Below are positions 1 to 7,410 of a stretch of 8,458 bases of DNA, in pieces. Position numbers and translations under genes: made by a program. The stretch comes from Hyphomicrobiales bacterium. GTDB lineage: Bacteria; Pseudomonadota; Alphaproteobacteria; Rhizobiales; Kaistiaceae. Location: assembly GCA_017305815.1 (NCBI GenBank), contig JAFKJZ010000492.1:1-8458 (forward strand), written 5' to 3'. Each line of letters starts with the position of its first letter. The first letter of the stretch is position 1. The notes beneath the pieces are model-generated. The model was not told where the DNA came from. It ran no database searches and saw only the letters and a list, made by a program, of their open reading frames with translations.

Positions 1-1327
<1,327 letters not shown>

Positions 1328-1623
1328 GGGCCATCCTTGATGTTGGGTCCGGCCCGCTCAAAGAAGGCAAGGGGCGCCGGGTTCGTGTTGTCGGCGCGAT
1401 CGCTGCGACGAAGGCCGGAAACCGTTAGGCGCGCCGTCACCTCTCACAGCGTTCTGGACGCCGAGTTCCGAGACAGATAAGAGGGGGCACAAGGGTTGTC
1501 AACGTGGACGACCAGCGGTTCCATGCCCGGAAAATGCCGGAATTGCAGCGGATCCACGCACGTGATCGTGAGGAACTGGCTATGCTCTTCACTTCTCTCT
1601 CCGTAACGGAACAGGACAAGTCC
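1328..1623. other. Divergent intergenic region between secA and the PPIase gene
   Basis: About 296 bases separate the two divergent starts. It holds the secA Shine-Dalgarno (1334-1338), the secA leader and the candidate secA promoter. No convincing plus-strand promoter is visible for the PPIase gene: TTGTCA at 1496-1501 overlaps the secA -35 but has no good -10 partner. The PPIase frame is open upstream to 1504, so part of this gap could be coding if an earlier start is used. The secA leader also contains an alternative minus-strand frame starting GTG at 1440, discussed under findings. Confidence 0.5.
1474..1502 (-). promoter_or_regulatory. Candidate sigma-70 promoter for secA
   Basis: Read on the minus strand, TTGACA (plus-strand 1497-1502) is a perfect -35 hexamer. 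It is followed by a 17-base spacer and TATCTG (1474-1479), a partial -10 match. Transcription would start near 1467, leaving a leader of about 140 bases before the secA ATG. The hexamer match and spacing are seen in the sequence; promoter activity is inferred. Confidence 0.5.
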
Positions 1624-2541
1624 ATGAAGTCTCGTGTCGCAACTTCCCTTACGGCCTTGCGCGGGCCTGCTTTGGCCGTGCTCGGCCTGATGGCGCTGGC
1701 GGCACCCGCCGTGGCCCAGGACGCCGCGCCGGCTGCGGCGCCGGCCGCCGCGCCCGCCGCTCCGGTCGATCCGAAGGCCGTCGTCGCCACCGTCAACGGC
1801 AAGCCGATCACCGAAGCCGACCTGACGCTGGCCGGCGAGGACTTCTCCGAGGAACTGGCGAAGGTCGCTCCCGACCAGCGCCGCAAGGCGATCCTCGACG
1901 TGCTGATCGACCTGCGCCTGATGGCGGGCGCCGCCGAGAAGGACGGCCTCGACAAGTCGGAGGAGTTCCAGCGCCGGCTCGATCTGCTGCGCGCCCGCGC
2001 GCTTCGCAACGAGTTCTTCCGCGCCAAGGTCGATCTCGCCGTGACCGACGAGGCGGTCAAGAAGCGCTATGAGGCCGAGATCGCCAAGATCGTGCCGGAA
2101 GAGGAAGTCCACGCCCAGCACATCCTGGTCGAGACCGAGGACGAGGCCAAGGCGATCATCAAGGAGCTCGACAAGGGCGGCGACTTCGCCAAGCTCGCGG
2201 CCGAGAAGTCGAAGGACCCCGGCTCCGCCAAGATGGGCGGCGACCTCGGCTTCTTCACCAAGGGCAAGATGATCAAGGAGTTCGAGGACGCGGCGTTCGC
2301 GCTCGAGCCCGGCAAGTACACCGAGAAGCCGGTCAAGACGCAGTACGGCTTCCACATCATCAAGTCGGTCGAGAAGCGCAAGCAGCCGCTGCCGACCTAT
2401 GATCAGGTCAAGGACCAGGTTCGCCAGCTCGTCCTGCGCGACACCTTCGTCGACACGGTCGCGGGCCTGCGCAAGGACAGCAAGGTCGATATCGTCGACC
2501 CGGCTCTGAAGGCCGCCCCGGACGCGCAGCCGGCGCAGTAA
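1624..2541 (+). CDS. Secreted parvulin-type peptidyl-prolyl cis-trans isomerase
   Basis: A predicted periplasmic PPIase/chaperone of the parvulin (PpiC/SurA/PrsA-like) class, which isomerises X-Pro bonds in exported proteins. From ATG 1624 it is 305 residues. Residues 1-32 form a signal peptide (MKSR, a hydrophobic core LAVLGLMALAAPAVA, then AQ|D). An Ala/Pro-rich linker of APAA repeats spans about 34-48, then a SurA_N-like helical segment (about 50-155) with VNGKPITEADL, then the parvulin domain (about 160-255) with HAQHILV (His163, His166), GGDLGFF and YGFHIIK (His244). Start choice: ATG 1624 has AGGA 7 bases upstream and places basic residues directly before the hydrophobic core. ATG 1582 also has GTGAGGA with 7-base spacing and would add 14 residues; ATG 1504 is open but lacks a site. 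The gene ends at a terminator and appears monocistronic. The family is clear; the natural clients are unknown. Confidence 0.93.
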   Translation: MKSRVATSLTALRGPALAVLGLMALAAPAVAQDAAPAAAPAAAPAAPVDPKAVVATVNGKPITEADLTLAGEDFSEELAKVAPDQRRKAILDVLIDLRLMAGAAEKDGLDKSEEFQRRLDLLRARALRNEFFRAKVDLAVTDEAVKKRYEAEIAKIVPEEEVHAQHILVETEDEAKAIIKELDKGGDFAKLAAEKSKDPGSAKMGGDLGFFTKGKMIKEFEDAAFALEPGKYTEKPVKTQYGFHIIKSVEKRKQPLPTYDQVKDQVRQLVLRDTFVDTVAGLRKDSKVDIVDPALKAAPDAQPAQ

Positions 2542-2573
2542 ACTCTGCCGTAGGGTTAACGGATTGCTAACGG

Positions 2574-2601
2574 AAGGGCCGGACATCGTTCCGGCCCTTT
2601 T
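2574..2601 (+). terminator. Rho-independent terminator after the PPIase gene
   Basis: The perfect 10-bp inverted repeat AAGGGCCGGA / TCCGGCCCTT (2574-2583 and 2590-2599) has a 6-base loop CATCGT and runs into a TTTT tract (2598-2601). It lies 33 bases after the PPIase stop. Structure and T-tract are directly visible, and it should separate PPIase transcription from argJ. Confidence 0.85.
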
Positions 2602-2658
2602 GCATTTGAGGATGGCCGCCGTTCCCTCCCGACGCTCCGAAACGGCTTGCGCGTGACA

Positions 2659-2701
2659 GGCGGTTCGGGCACAGGGAGGGCCTCCTTTGCCCGAAACCGC
2701 C
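2659..2701 (+). repeat. Inverted repeat (hairpin) over the argJ ribosome-binding region
   Basis: The left arm GGCGGTTCGGGCA (2659-2671) pairs with the right arm TGCCCGAAACCGCC (2688-2701), giving 13 base pairs with a single bulged base. The 16-base loop itself contains GGAGG and CCTCC, which could pair further. The right arm touches the presumed argJ Shine-Dalgarno (GAGG, 2702-2705), and the argJ ATG follows 8 bases after the stem. No T-tract follows, so it does not look like a terminator. It may be an RNA structure controlling argJ translation or a protein-binding palindrome; which of these is inference. Confidence 0.6.
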
Positions 2702-2709
2702 GAGGCATC

Positions 2710-3942
2710 ATGTCCACTGCCGTCTCCCCGCTCGCCGTCCCCTTTCCCGACATGCCGCCGATCGAGGGCGTCCGCTTCGCGACCGCTGAGGCTGGCATCA
2801 AGTACAAGAACCGCCTCGACGTCTTCCTGGCGCTGTTCGCGGAAGGCACCACCGTCGCCGGCGTCTTCACCAAGTCGAAATGCCCGTCGGCCCCGGTCGA
2901 CTGGTGCCGGGACTCGCTGAAGGGCGGCACCGCCCGGGCGCTGCTGGTCAATTCCGGCAACGCCAACGCCTTCACCGGCAAGAAGGGCCGCGAGACCACC
3001 GGTCTGCAGGGCGAGCTGGCCGCCAAGGTCGCCGGCTGCCGGCCGGACGAGGTCTTCCTCGCCTCGACCGGCGTGATCGGCGAGCCGCTCGACGCGCAGA
3101 AATTTGCCGCCGTCCTGCCGGACGCCGCTGCCCGCGCCGCCGACGGCCCCTGGGTCGACGCCGCCCGCGCCATCATGACCACCGACACCTTCCCGAAGGG
3201 CTCGACCCGCAAGGTCAAGCTCGGCGCCGCGACGGTCACGATCAACGGCATCGCCAAGGGCGCCGGCATGATCGCCCCCGACATGGCGACCATGCTCTCC
3301 TTCGTCGCCACCGACGCCGCCATCGCCGCCCCCGTGCTGCAGGCGCTGCTTTCGAAGGGCGTCGTGGGCAGCTTCAATTCCGTCACCGTCGACAGCGACA
3401 CCTCCACCTCCGACACGCTGCTCCTCTTCGCCACCGGCAAGGCCGCCGGGGCGGAGGTGATCACCGACGCCGCCGACCCGCGCCTCGCCGATTTCGCCAG
3501 GGCGCTCGACGAGGTGCTGCTCGACCTCGCCATCCAGGTGGCGCGCGACGGCGAGGGCGCCCGCAAGCTGATCGAGGTCCGCGTCGAGGGCGCCGTCTCC
3601 GACGCCTCCGCCAAGCGCATCGCGCTGTCGATCGCCAATTCGCCGCTGGTCAAGACGGCGGCGGCCGGCGAGGACGCCAATTGGGGTCGCGTCGTCATGG
3701 CTGTCGGCAAGGCCGGCGAGCCGGCCGACCGCGACCGCCTGTCGATCTCCTTCGGCGAAACTCGCGTCGCCTTCGAGGGCGAGCGCGACCCGGCCTATTC
3801 AGAGGCCGTCGCCTCCGCCTACATGAAGAACAAGGAAATCGTCGTGACGGCCGAGATCGGCCTCGGCGAGGGCAGGGCCACCGTGTGGACCTGCGACCTG
3901 ACCAAGGAATATGTCGCGATCAATGGCGATTATCGGAGCTGA
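2710..3942 (+). CDS. argJ: Bifunctional glutamate N-acetyltransferase / amino-acid acetyltransferase ArgJ
   Basis: ArgJ moves the acetyl group from N-acetylornithine to glutamate, recycling acetyl in the arginine pathway; bifunctional members can also use acetyl-CoA. The protein is 410 residues, normal for the family. The precursor cuts itself between Ala and Thr in [14 protein letters not shown]: Lys183 begins the motif and Thr194 is the new N-terminal nucleophile of the beta chain, so both chains are complete. Other landmarks are [12 protein letters not shown] (about 56-67), [10 protein letters not shown] (81-90), [26 protein letters not shown], and the C-terminal INGDYRS. ATG 2710 is chosen because [21 protein letters not shown] matches how alphaproteobacterial ArgJ proteins begin; its GAGG (2702-2705) is close, 4 bases away. 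An in-frame TTG at 2647 would run through the hairpin and is unlikely. It probably leads an operon with the GNAT gene and mutT. Whether it is mono- or bifunctional cannot be told here. Confidence 0.95.
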   Translation: MSTAVSPLAVPFPDMPPIEGVRFATAEAGIKYKNRLDVFLALFAEGTTVAGVFTKSKCPSAPVDWCRDSLKGGTARALLVNSGNANAFTGKKGRETTGLQGELAAKVAGCRPDEVFLASTGVIGEPLDAQKFAAVLPDAAARAADGPWVDAARAIMTTDTFPKGSTRKVKLGAATVTINGIAKGAGMIAPDMATMLSFVATDAAIAAPVLQALLSKGVVGSFNSVTVDSDTSTSDTLLLFATGKAAGAEVITDAADPRLADFARALDEVLLDLAIQVARDGEGARKLIEVRVEGAVSDASAKRIALSIANSPLVKTAAAGEDANWGRVVMAVGKAGEPADRDRLSISFGETRVAFEGERDPAYSEAVASAYMKNKEIVVTAEIGLGEGRATVWTCDLTKEYVAINGDYRS

Positions 3943-3943
3943 C

Positions 3944-4696
3944 GTGGCCACGCTGCCGTCTATCCTCGGCATCGAGGCTGCTTGTCTTTCCGCCTGGCCG
4001 GCCGTCGGCAACGTGCATGACGGCGCCTGGATCTGGCGCTTCGCGCATGGCTATTCGAAGCGTTCGAACTCGTTCCAGAGCCTCGACCCGGAGGATGAGG
4101 ACGAGGCCGAGCGCCGGATCGCCTATCTCGCGGCGCTGTCGACCCGCCATGGCATCGAGCCGGTGTTCCGCGTGACGCCGCTTGCCGGCGCACGGGTGCT
4201 GGACGCGCTCGACCACGCCGGCTGGACGGAGTTCGAGGAAAGCCGCGTGCTGGCGATGGACCTGCATGGCGCCTCCTTCGAGCCGACCGGCGATATACGC
4301 TATTTCAACCCGATGGATCCCCGCTGGTATCGCGCCCAGTCCGTGCTGAGCCAGGCCTCCGCCAAGGAGGTCGAGACGCTGAAGATCCTGCTCGGCCTGG
4401 TCGCGCCGGAAGCGCGCGGCATCGTCTGCTATGCGCCGGACGGCACGCCGGCGGCCGCCGCGCTCGCCGTCAACGCCTGCGGCATCGGCGTGTTCCTGAA
4501 TGTCGTCACCGACCGGGCGAGGCGGCGTCAGGGCTATGGCGCCTCGGTCATGCGGGCCGCCCTCGGCTGGACGCTGGAGAATGGCGCGACCGCGGCCGCG
4601 ATCCAGGTGACATCCGAGAATGCCGCTGCGATCGCCCTCTATGAAGGCCTCGGCTTCGTCGAGCAGTATCGCTATCACTATCGCCGTCCGGCCTGA
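3944..4696 (+). CDS. GNAT-family N-acetyltransferase
   Basis: A predicted acetyl-CoA-dependent N-acetyltransferase; the substrate is unknown. From GTG 3944 it is 250 residues. The C-terminal half carries the GNAT core: a beta strand GIGVFLNVVTD, the acetyl-CoA pyrophosphate loop RRRQGYGA (about 193-200), and motif B ENAAAIALYEGLGFVEQYRYHYRR (about 225-248). The N-terminal half (IEAACLSAWPAV, GAWIWRFAHGYSKRSNS) resembles the degenerate first GNAT-like half seen in two-domain members. Start choice: GTG 3944 has GGAG (3935-3938) five bases away and begins directly after the argJ stop. ATG 3923 and ATG 3911 are in frame and would overlap argJ by 20 or 32 bases, but AAGGA (3904-3908) is too far from the first and too near the second. 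The abutment implies translational coupling with argJ. Because ArgJ itself handles acetyl groups a functional link is tempting, but nothing in the sequence proves it. Confidence 0.87.
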   Translation: MATLPSILGIEAACLSAWPAVGNVHDGAWIWRFAHGYSKRSNSFQSLDPEDEDEAERRIAYLAALSTRHGIEPVFRVTPLAGARVLDALDHAGWTEFEESRVLAMDLHGASFEPTGDIRYFNPMDPRWYRAQSVLSQASAKEVETLKILLGLVAPEARGIVCYAPDGTPAAAALAVNACGIGVFLNVVTDRARRRQGYGASVMRAALGWTLENGATAAAIQVTSENAAAIALYEGLGFVEQYRYHYRRPA

Positions 4697-4713
4697 TCTC
4701 CCGCGAGGTTCTG

Positions 4714-5118
4714 ATGACACGCCGCCTGCTTCTCGTCGTCGCCTGCGCGCTGGTCGATGCCGACAACCGCATCCTGATCGCGCAGCGGCCGGAGGGAAAA
4801 GCTCTTGCCGGCCTCTGGGAGTTTCCCGGCGGCAAGGTCGATGCCGGCGAGACGCCGGAAGACGCGCTGATCCGCGAGCTGCGTGAGGAACTCGGCGTCG
4901 AGACCAAGACGGCCTGCCTGGCGCCGCTTACCTTCGCCAGCCACACCTATGACGACTTCCACCTCCTGATGCCGCTCTATGTCTGCCGGCGCTGGACGGG
5001 CTTCCCGCGCAGCCTCGAGGGGCAGGCGATCAAGTGGGTGCGCGCCAAGCAGTTGCGTGACTATCCGATGCCACCGGCCGACGAGCCGCTGATCGCGCCG
5101 TTAATCGAGCTTTTATGA
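4714..5118 (+). CDS. mutT: Nudix hydrolase, 8-oxo-dGTP diphosphatase MutT type
   Basis: The predicted role is hydrolysis of oxidised nucleoside triphosphates such as 8-oxo-dGTP to the monophosphate, so that they are not built into DNA. It is 134 residues, the usual MutT length. The Nudix box is complete: Gly40, Glu46, then R54-E55-L56, E58-E59 and G61 fit GX5EX7REUXEEXGU, with the metal-binding glutamates present. MutT-like flanks are visible: ILIAQRPEGKALAGLWEFPGGKVDAGE before the box, and HTYDDFHLLMPLYVC and IKWVRAKQL after it. The start ATG 4714 has GAGG (4705-4708) with 5-base spacing, and the gap to the GNAT stop is 17 bases, so it belongs to the argJ operon. Fine substrate preference among Nudix enzymes is not certain from sequence. 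Confidence 0.92.
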   Translation: MTRRLLLVVACALVDADNRILIAQRPEGKALAGLWEFPGGKVDAGETPEDALIRELREELGVETKTACLAPLTFASHTYDDFHLLMPLYVCRRWTGFPRSLEGQAIKWVRAKQLRDYPMPPADEPLIAPLIELL

Positions 5119-5142
5119 GTTTGCGCGAGGCTCCCGCCTGAA

Positions 5143-5163
5143 GGTGCCGCGCGTCGCGGCACC
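5143..5163 (+). repeat. Perfect GC-rich hairpin downstream of mutT
   Basis: GGTGCCGCG and CGCGGCACC form a perfect 9-bp stem with a 3-base loop (CGT). It begins 24 bases after the mutT stop and has no T-tract. It may protect the 3' end of the argJ operon message or act as a weak terminator; this is inference. Confidence 0.6.
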
Positions 5164-5174
5164 GTGAGGACGGG

Positions 5175-5200
5175 GGCAGGGCCCTGCCGTCCCGACGGCA
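5175..5200 (+). repeat. Two overlapping palindromes upstream of the Flp pilin gene
   Basis: GGCAGGGCCCTGCC (5175-5188) is a perfect 14-base palindrome. TGCCGTC-CC-GACGGCA (5185-5200) is a 7-bp stem with a 2-base loop. They share bases 5185-5188, so in RNA they would be mutually exclusive. The second ends on the AAGG (5200-5203) that could serve as the ribosome-binding site of the following pilin gene. Structure is seen; a regulatory role is inferred. Confidence 0.5.
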
Positions 5201-5211
5201 AGGCGTAGTCG

Positions 5212-5391
5212 ATGCGTGCGGCCTCTGGTCCTTCCCTGTTTCGCCTGCTGCGCGCCCGTCGCGGGGCGGTCGCCATCGAGTACGGGCTGATCATCGGCGT
5301 CATCGTGCTGGCGCTGGTCGCCGTGACCTTCACCGGCGGCGGCATCGTCTCGCTCTATGAGCGCGCCGTCGCGCTCGTCGCCGAATCCTGA
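5212..5391 (+). CDS. Flp/Fap-type (type IVb) pilin, small
   Basis: A 59-residue protein with the build of a type IVb Flp prepilin: a short basic leader (residues 1-18, ending RARRG), a prepilin peptidase site G18|A19, the Flp signature AVAIEYGL with Glu at mature position 5 and Tyr at 6, and one continuous hydrophobic segment (about 24-40, LIIGVIVLALVAVTF), then a short tail. Mature Flp subunits are normally about 40-50 residues and this one would be 41. The start ATG 5212 has AAGG with 8-base spacing. No tad/cpa assembly genes or prepilin peptidase lie in the window, so it is an orphan here and may depend on a tad locus elsewhere. It converges with the methyltransferase gene, stops 13 bases apart. 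The motif is clear; the function (adhesion, or a remnant) is uncertain. Confidence 0.82.
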   Translation: MRAASGPSLFRLLRARRGAVAIEYGLIIGVIVLALVAVTFTGGGIVSLYERAVALVAES

Positions 5392-5404
5392 CGCTTCCTC
5401 AGTC

Positions 5405-6262
5405 CTACGATCCCTCGCGTTCCTTCCGCGCCGCCTCGAGCGCATCGGCGAGGCGCATCTTGGCCGAGCCGGGCTTCAGCGGCTTCTGCTGGCTTTCATG
5501 CGGCGCCCAGCCGGAAAGGGCGATCAGCTCGAACGTCGCGCGAACGCGGCCGTCGGCGTCCGCATAGCGTTCGGCATAGAGCGTGGCGGCCCGGGCGAGG
5601 ATCGCGCGGGTGAGCGGGCGCGGATCGCGCGCCGTCAGCGCATTGGTCGCCCCCATGGCGCGCAGGTCGCGCATCAGATGGAACATGCTGTCATAGCGCA
5701 CGGTGAACCGGTCGGTGTCGGCCACCGGAAGGGCGAAGCCGGCCCGCTGCAGCAGCGCGCCGATGTCGCGGACATCGGCGAACGGGGCGACGCGTGGGGC
5801 GGCGCCGCCACGGATGTCGCTCTCCGCCTCGGTCAGCACGGCGCGCAGCTCTTGCAGCGTGTCGCCGCCCACCAGCGTCGCCAGCAGCAGCCCGTCCGGC
5901 TTCAGCGCGCGCTTGATCTGGGCGAGCAGGCCCGGCAGGTCGTTGATCCACTGGAAGGAAAGCGCGCTGACGGCGAGATCGACCGATCCCGGCTCCAGCG
6001 GCAGCGCCTCGTTTTCGTCCGGCCGGACGCGCCGGACCGTGCCGCCCTGGCCGTGCGCCGCGAGCGCCGCGGCGAGCGCCGGCGACAGATCGCCGATGTC
6101 GGCCGCCTGCTCGAAGTGGCGGTTCACGGTCGACAGGCGGTCCATCAAATCGTCGATCGTGCGCGCGAGCAGGAAATCGCTGCCGGGGATGGCGAGCCGT
6201 TCGGCGCGGGCGCGGTGCAGCGCGAGCAGGCTTCGATCGAAGAGAATGGGGGCGCCGGCCAT
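5405..6262 (-). CDS. NDUFAF5/BioC-like SAM-dependent methyltransferase-fold protein
   Basis: A 285-residue class I methyltransferase-fold protein of the group containing mitochondrial NDUFAF5, the complex I assembly factor reported to hydroxylate an arginine of NDUFS7. Family marks are strong: ILFDRSLLALHRARA at the N-terminus (6-20), VSALSFQWINDLPG (98-111), IKRALKPDG (116-124) and GGDTLQELR (132-140). SAM motif I, normally a Gly-rich DxGxGxG loop, is degenerate here (AADIGDLSP, 53-61). The stretch between it and LPLEPGSVDL (87-96) is short, lacking most of the usual second strand with its ribose-binding acidic residue. The start ATG 6262 is preceded by AGGAAGG (plus-strand 6270-6276) at 7 bases; a longer frame to 6337 exists but its extra residues look non-coding. 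It has its own candidate promoter and stands alone on this strand. A role in complex I or quinone biology is inferred from the family only. Confidence 0.88.
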   Translation of the reverse strand: MAGAPILFDRSLLALHRARAERLAIPGSDFLLARTIDDLMDRLSTVNRHFEQAADIGDLSPALAAALAAHGQGGTVRRVRPDENEALPLEPGSVDLAVSALSFQWINDLPGLLAQIKRALKPDGLLLATLVGGDTLQELRAVLTEAESDIRGGAAPRVAPFADVRDIGALLQRAGFALPVADTDRFTVRYDSMFHLMRDLRAMGATNALTARDPRPLTRAILARAATLYAERYADADGRVRATFELIALSGWAPHESQQKPLKPGSAKMRLADALEAARKEREGS

Positions 6263-6295
6263 GGAGCAGCCTTCCTGATGGGTGTGGTCGCGGCG

Positions 6296-6324
6296 GTTAT
6301 GGGACTCGCCGCCCTTCCGGTCAA
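6296..6324 (-). promoter_or_regulatory. Candidate sigma-70 promoter for the methyltransferase gene
   Basis: On the minus strand TTGACC (plus-strand 6319-6324) and CATAAC (6296-6301) are separated by exactly 17 bases, matching five and four of six consensus positions. A start near 6289 would give a leader of roughly 27 bases that includes the AGGAAGG ribosome-binding site. Sequence match is direct; activity is inferred. Confidence 0.5.
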
Positions 6325-6348
6325 AGCCGTTCTGCATTACGTTGCGTC

Positions 6349-7371
6349 ATGCGAGAGGGCGCTGCGGTCGACAAATCGGCATGGTTGGCCTCGCTTCGGG
6401 CAGGTCTTGCGACTGCCGGGCGGTTCGCGCTGGATCTCGCGCTGCCGCCGGGCTGTCTCGCCTGCGGCCGGCCCGTCGCCAGCGCCGGGGCGCTCTGCGC
6501 CGGCTGCTGGGGCCGGCTGCGGCTGATCGAGCGGCCGTTCTGCCAGCGGCTCGCGATCCCCTTCGGCTACGACATCGGTCCCGACGCGCTGTCGGCCGAG
6601 GCGATCGCCGATCCGCCACCCTTCGATCGCCTGCGGGCCGTCGCGATCTATGACGAATTCTCCGGCCGAATCGTCCAGGGCCTGAAGTATCATGACCATA
6701 CCGAGCTTGCTCGCTCTATGGCCGCTATGATGGCAAGGGCGGCTGACGATCTCGGAGTCGGGGCAGAGCTCGTCGCGCCGGTGCCGCTGCATCCGCGCCG
6801 GCTCTGGCAACGGCGATTCAACCAGTCGGCCATGATCGCGGCCGAGGTCGCGCGGCGGCTGGAAAAGCCGCATGTCCCCGATCTTGTCGACCGCATCAAG
6901 CCGACGCGCCGGCAGGTCGGATTAAGGGTTTCGGAACGCGCCGCCAATGTCCAGGGTGCCTTTCGCGTGTCGCCTGAAGCGCGGCAAAAGCTCGCCGGAC
7001 GGCGGGTTCTCCTCGTCGACGACGTCTACACGACAGGGGCGACGGCCAAGGCCGTGACGCGGGCGCTTCTTCGCGGCGGAGCGGCCGCCGTCGACGTCGT
7101 CGTCTTCGTGAACATGGCCGAAGTGATCATCTACACCCGGCAAGCCTGCGGATATTGTTCGGCTGCCAAGCGCCTTCTGGAAAAGAAAGGCGTCGCCTAC
7201 GTGGAATTCGACGCGACCGGGAAACCGGACCTGCGCCAGGAAATGATCGCGCGCGCCAGCGGGCGTGCCACCTTCCCGCAGATCTTCATCGGCGACACCC
7301 ATGTCGGCGGCTGCGACGACCTGCATGACCTCGACGGCCAAGGCCGGCTGGACCTGCTTCTGGCGTCCTGA
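6349..7371 (+). CDS. ComF-family phosphoribosyltransferase fused in frame to a glutaredoxin
   Basis: One open frame of 340 codons encodes two domains. Residues 1-255 are a ComF-family protein: a four-Cys zinc ribbon (Cys36, 39, 50, 53 in CLACG and LCAGC), GLKYHDHTELA, PVPLHPRRLWQRRFNQS, GLRVSERAANVQGAF, and the PRPP loop LLVDDVYTTGAT (about 221-232). ComF proteins take part in DNA uptake or handling in some bacteria; here the role is unknown. Residues 256-340 are a complete glutaredoxin of the GrxC type: YTRQACGYC with CGYC at 267-270, the cis-Pro loop TFPQIFI, and the glutathione-binding GGCDD. In related genomes these are normally adjacent separate genes. Here no stop separates them and only the last few ComF residues seem lost (VDVVVFVN then MAEVIIYT). 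The start ATG 6349 lacks a visible Shine-Dalgarno. A sequencing indel hiding a stop cannot be excluded, but both domains read intact. Confidence 0.85.
   Translation: MREGAAVDKSAWLASLRAGLATAGRFALDLALPPGCLACGRPVASAGALCAGCWGRLRLIERPFCQRLAIPFGYDIGPDALSAEAIADPPPFDRLRAVAIYDEFSGRIVQGLKYHDHTELARSMAAMMARAADDLGVGAELVAPVPLHPRRLWQRRFNQSAMIAAEVARRLEKPHVPDLVDRIKPTRRQVGLRVSERAANVQGAFRVSPEARQKLAGRRVLLVDDVYTTGATAKAVTRALLRGGAAAVDVVVFVNMAEVIIYTRQACGYCSAAKRLLEKKGVAYVEFDATGKPDLRQEMIARASGRATFPQIFIGDTHVGGCDDLHDLDGQGRLDLLLAS
7114..7371 (+). CDS. grxC: Glutaredoxin domain, possible separate start inside the fusion
   Basis: The internal ATG 7114 begins an 85-residue protein (MAEVIIYTRQACGYC) that is exactly a normal stand-alone bacterial glutaredoxin, a glutathione-dependent dithiol oxidoreductase reducing disulfides and glutathionylated proteins. 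Cys12 and Cys15 are the redox pair; Pro55 is the cis-proline. CGYC instead of the enteric CPYC is common in rhizobial members as I recall them. If translated alone it would need internal initiation, but the 20 bases upstream are rich in TCG and lack a Shine-Dalgarno. So I favour the fused product and list this entry because a glutaredoxin gene is expected here and an annotator may split the frame. It lies 39 bases before the Nit amidase gene, a glutathione-related neighbour. Confidence 0.55.
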   Translation: MAEVIIYTRQACGYCSAAKRLLEKKGVAYVEFDATGKPDLRQEMIARASGRATFPQIFIGDTHVGGCDDLHDLDGQGRLDLLLAS

Positions 7372-7410
7372 CGGTCGCCACTTTCATTCATTCAATCAAG
7401 GAGAAAGCCG

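Noticed and set aside
1397..1404. GCGATCGC octamer palindrome
   Set aside because: A single copy of a GC-rich 8-mer; not evidence of a repeat family or binding site.
1581..1586. TATGCT as a -10 element for the PPIase gene
   Set aside because: No acceptable -35 hexamer lies 16-18 bases upstream, and the bases include the alternative ATG 1582.
1720..1770. GC-rich quasi-repeats in the PPIase gene
   Set aside because: They simply encode the Ala/Pro linker after the signal peptide, common in alphaproteobacterial exported proteins.
2556..2570. TTAA-N7-CTAA, one mismatch from the CtrA box TTAA-N7-TTAA
   Set aside because: It lies between the PPIase stop codon and its terminator, a poor place for a promoter control site, and one mismatch in a short motif is easily chance.
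1444..2586. 380-codon minus-strand frame opposite the PPIase gene
   Set aside because: Shadow of a confident signal-peptide plus parvulin gene; it even covers the terminator stem.
2880..4175. 431-codon frame overlapping argJ and the GNAT gene
   Set aside because: Its product is extremely Arg/Gly-rich, the mark of an out-of-frame reading of GC-rich genes; ArgJ and the GNAT protein explain the region.
5357..6526. 389-codon plus-strand frame opposite the methyltransferase
   Set aside because: Antisense to the NDUFAF5-like coding frame and without family motifs.
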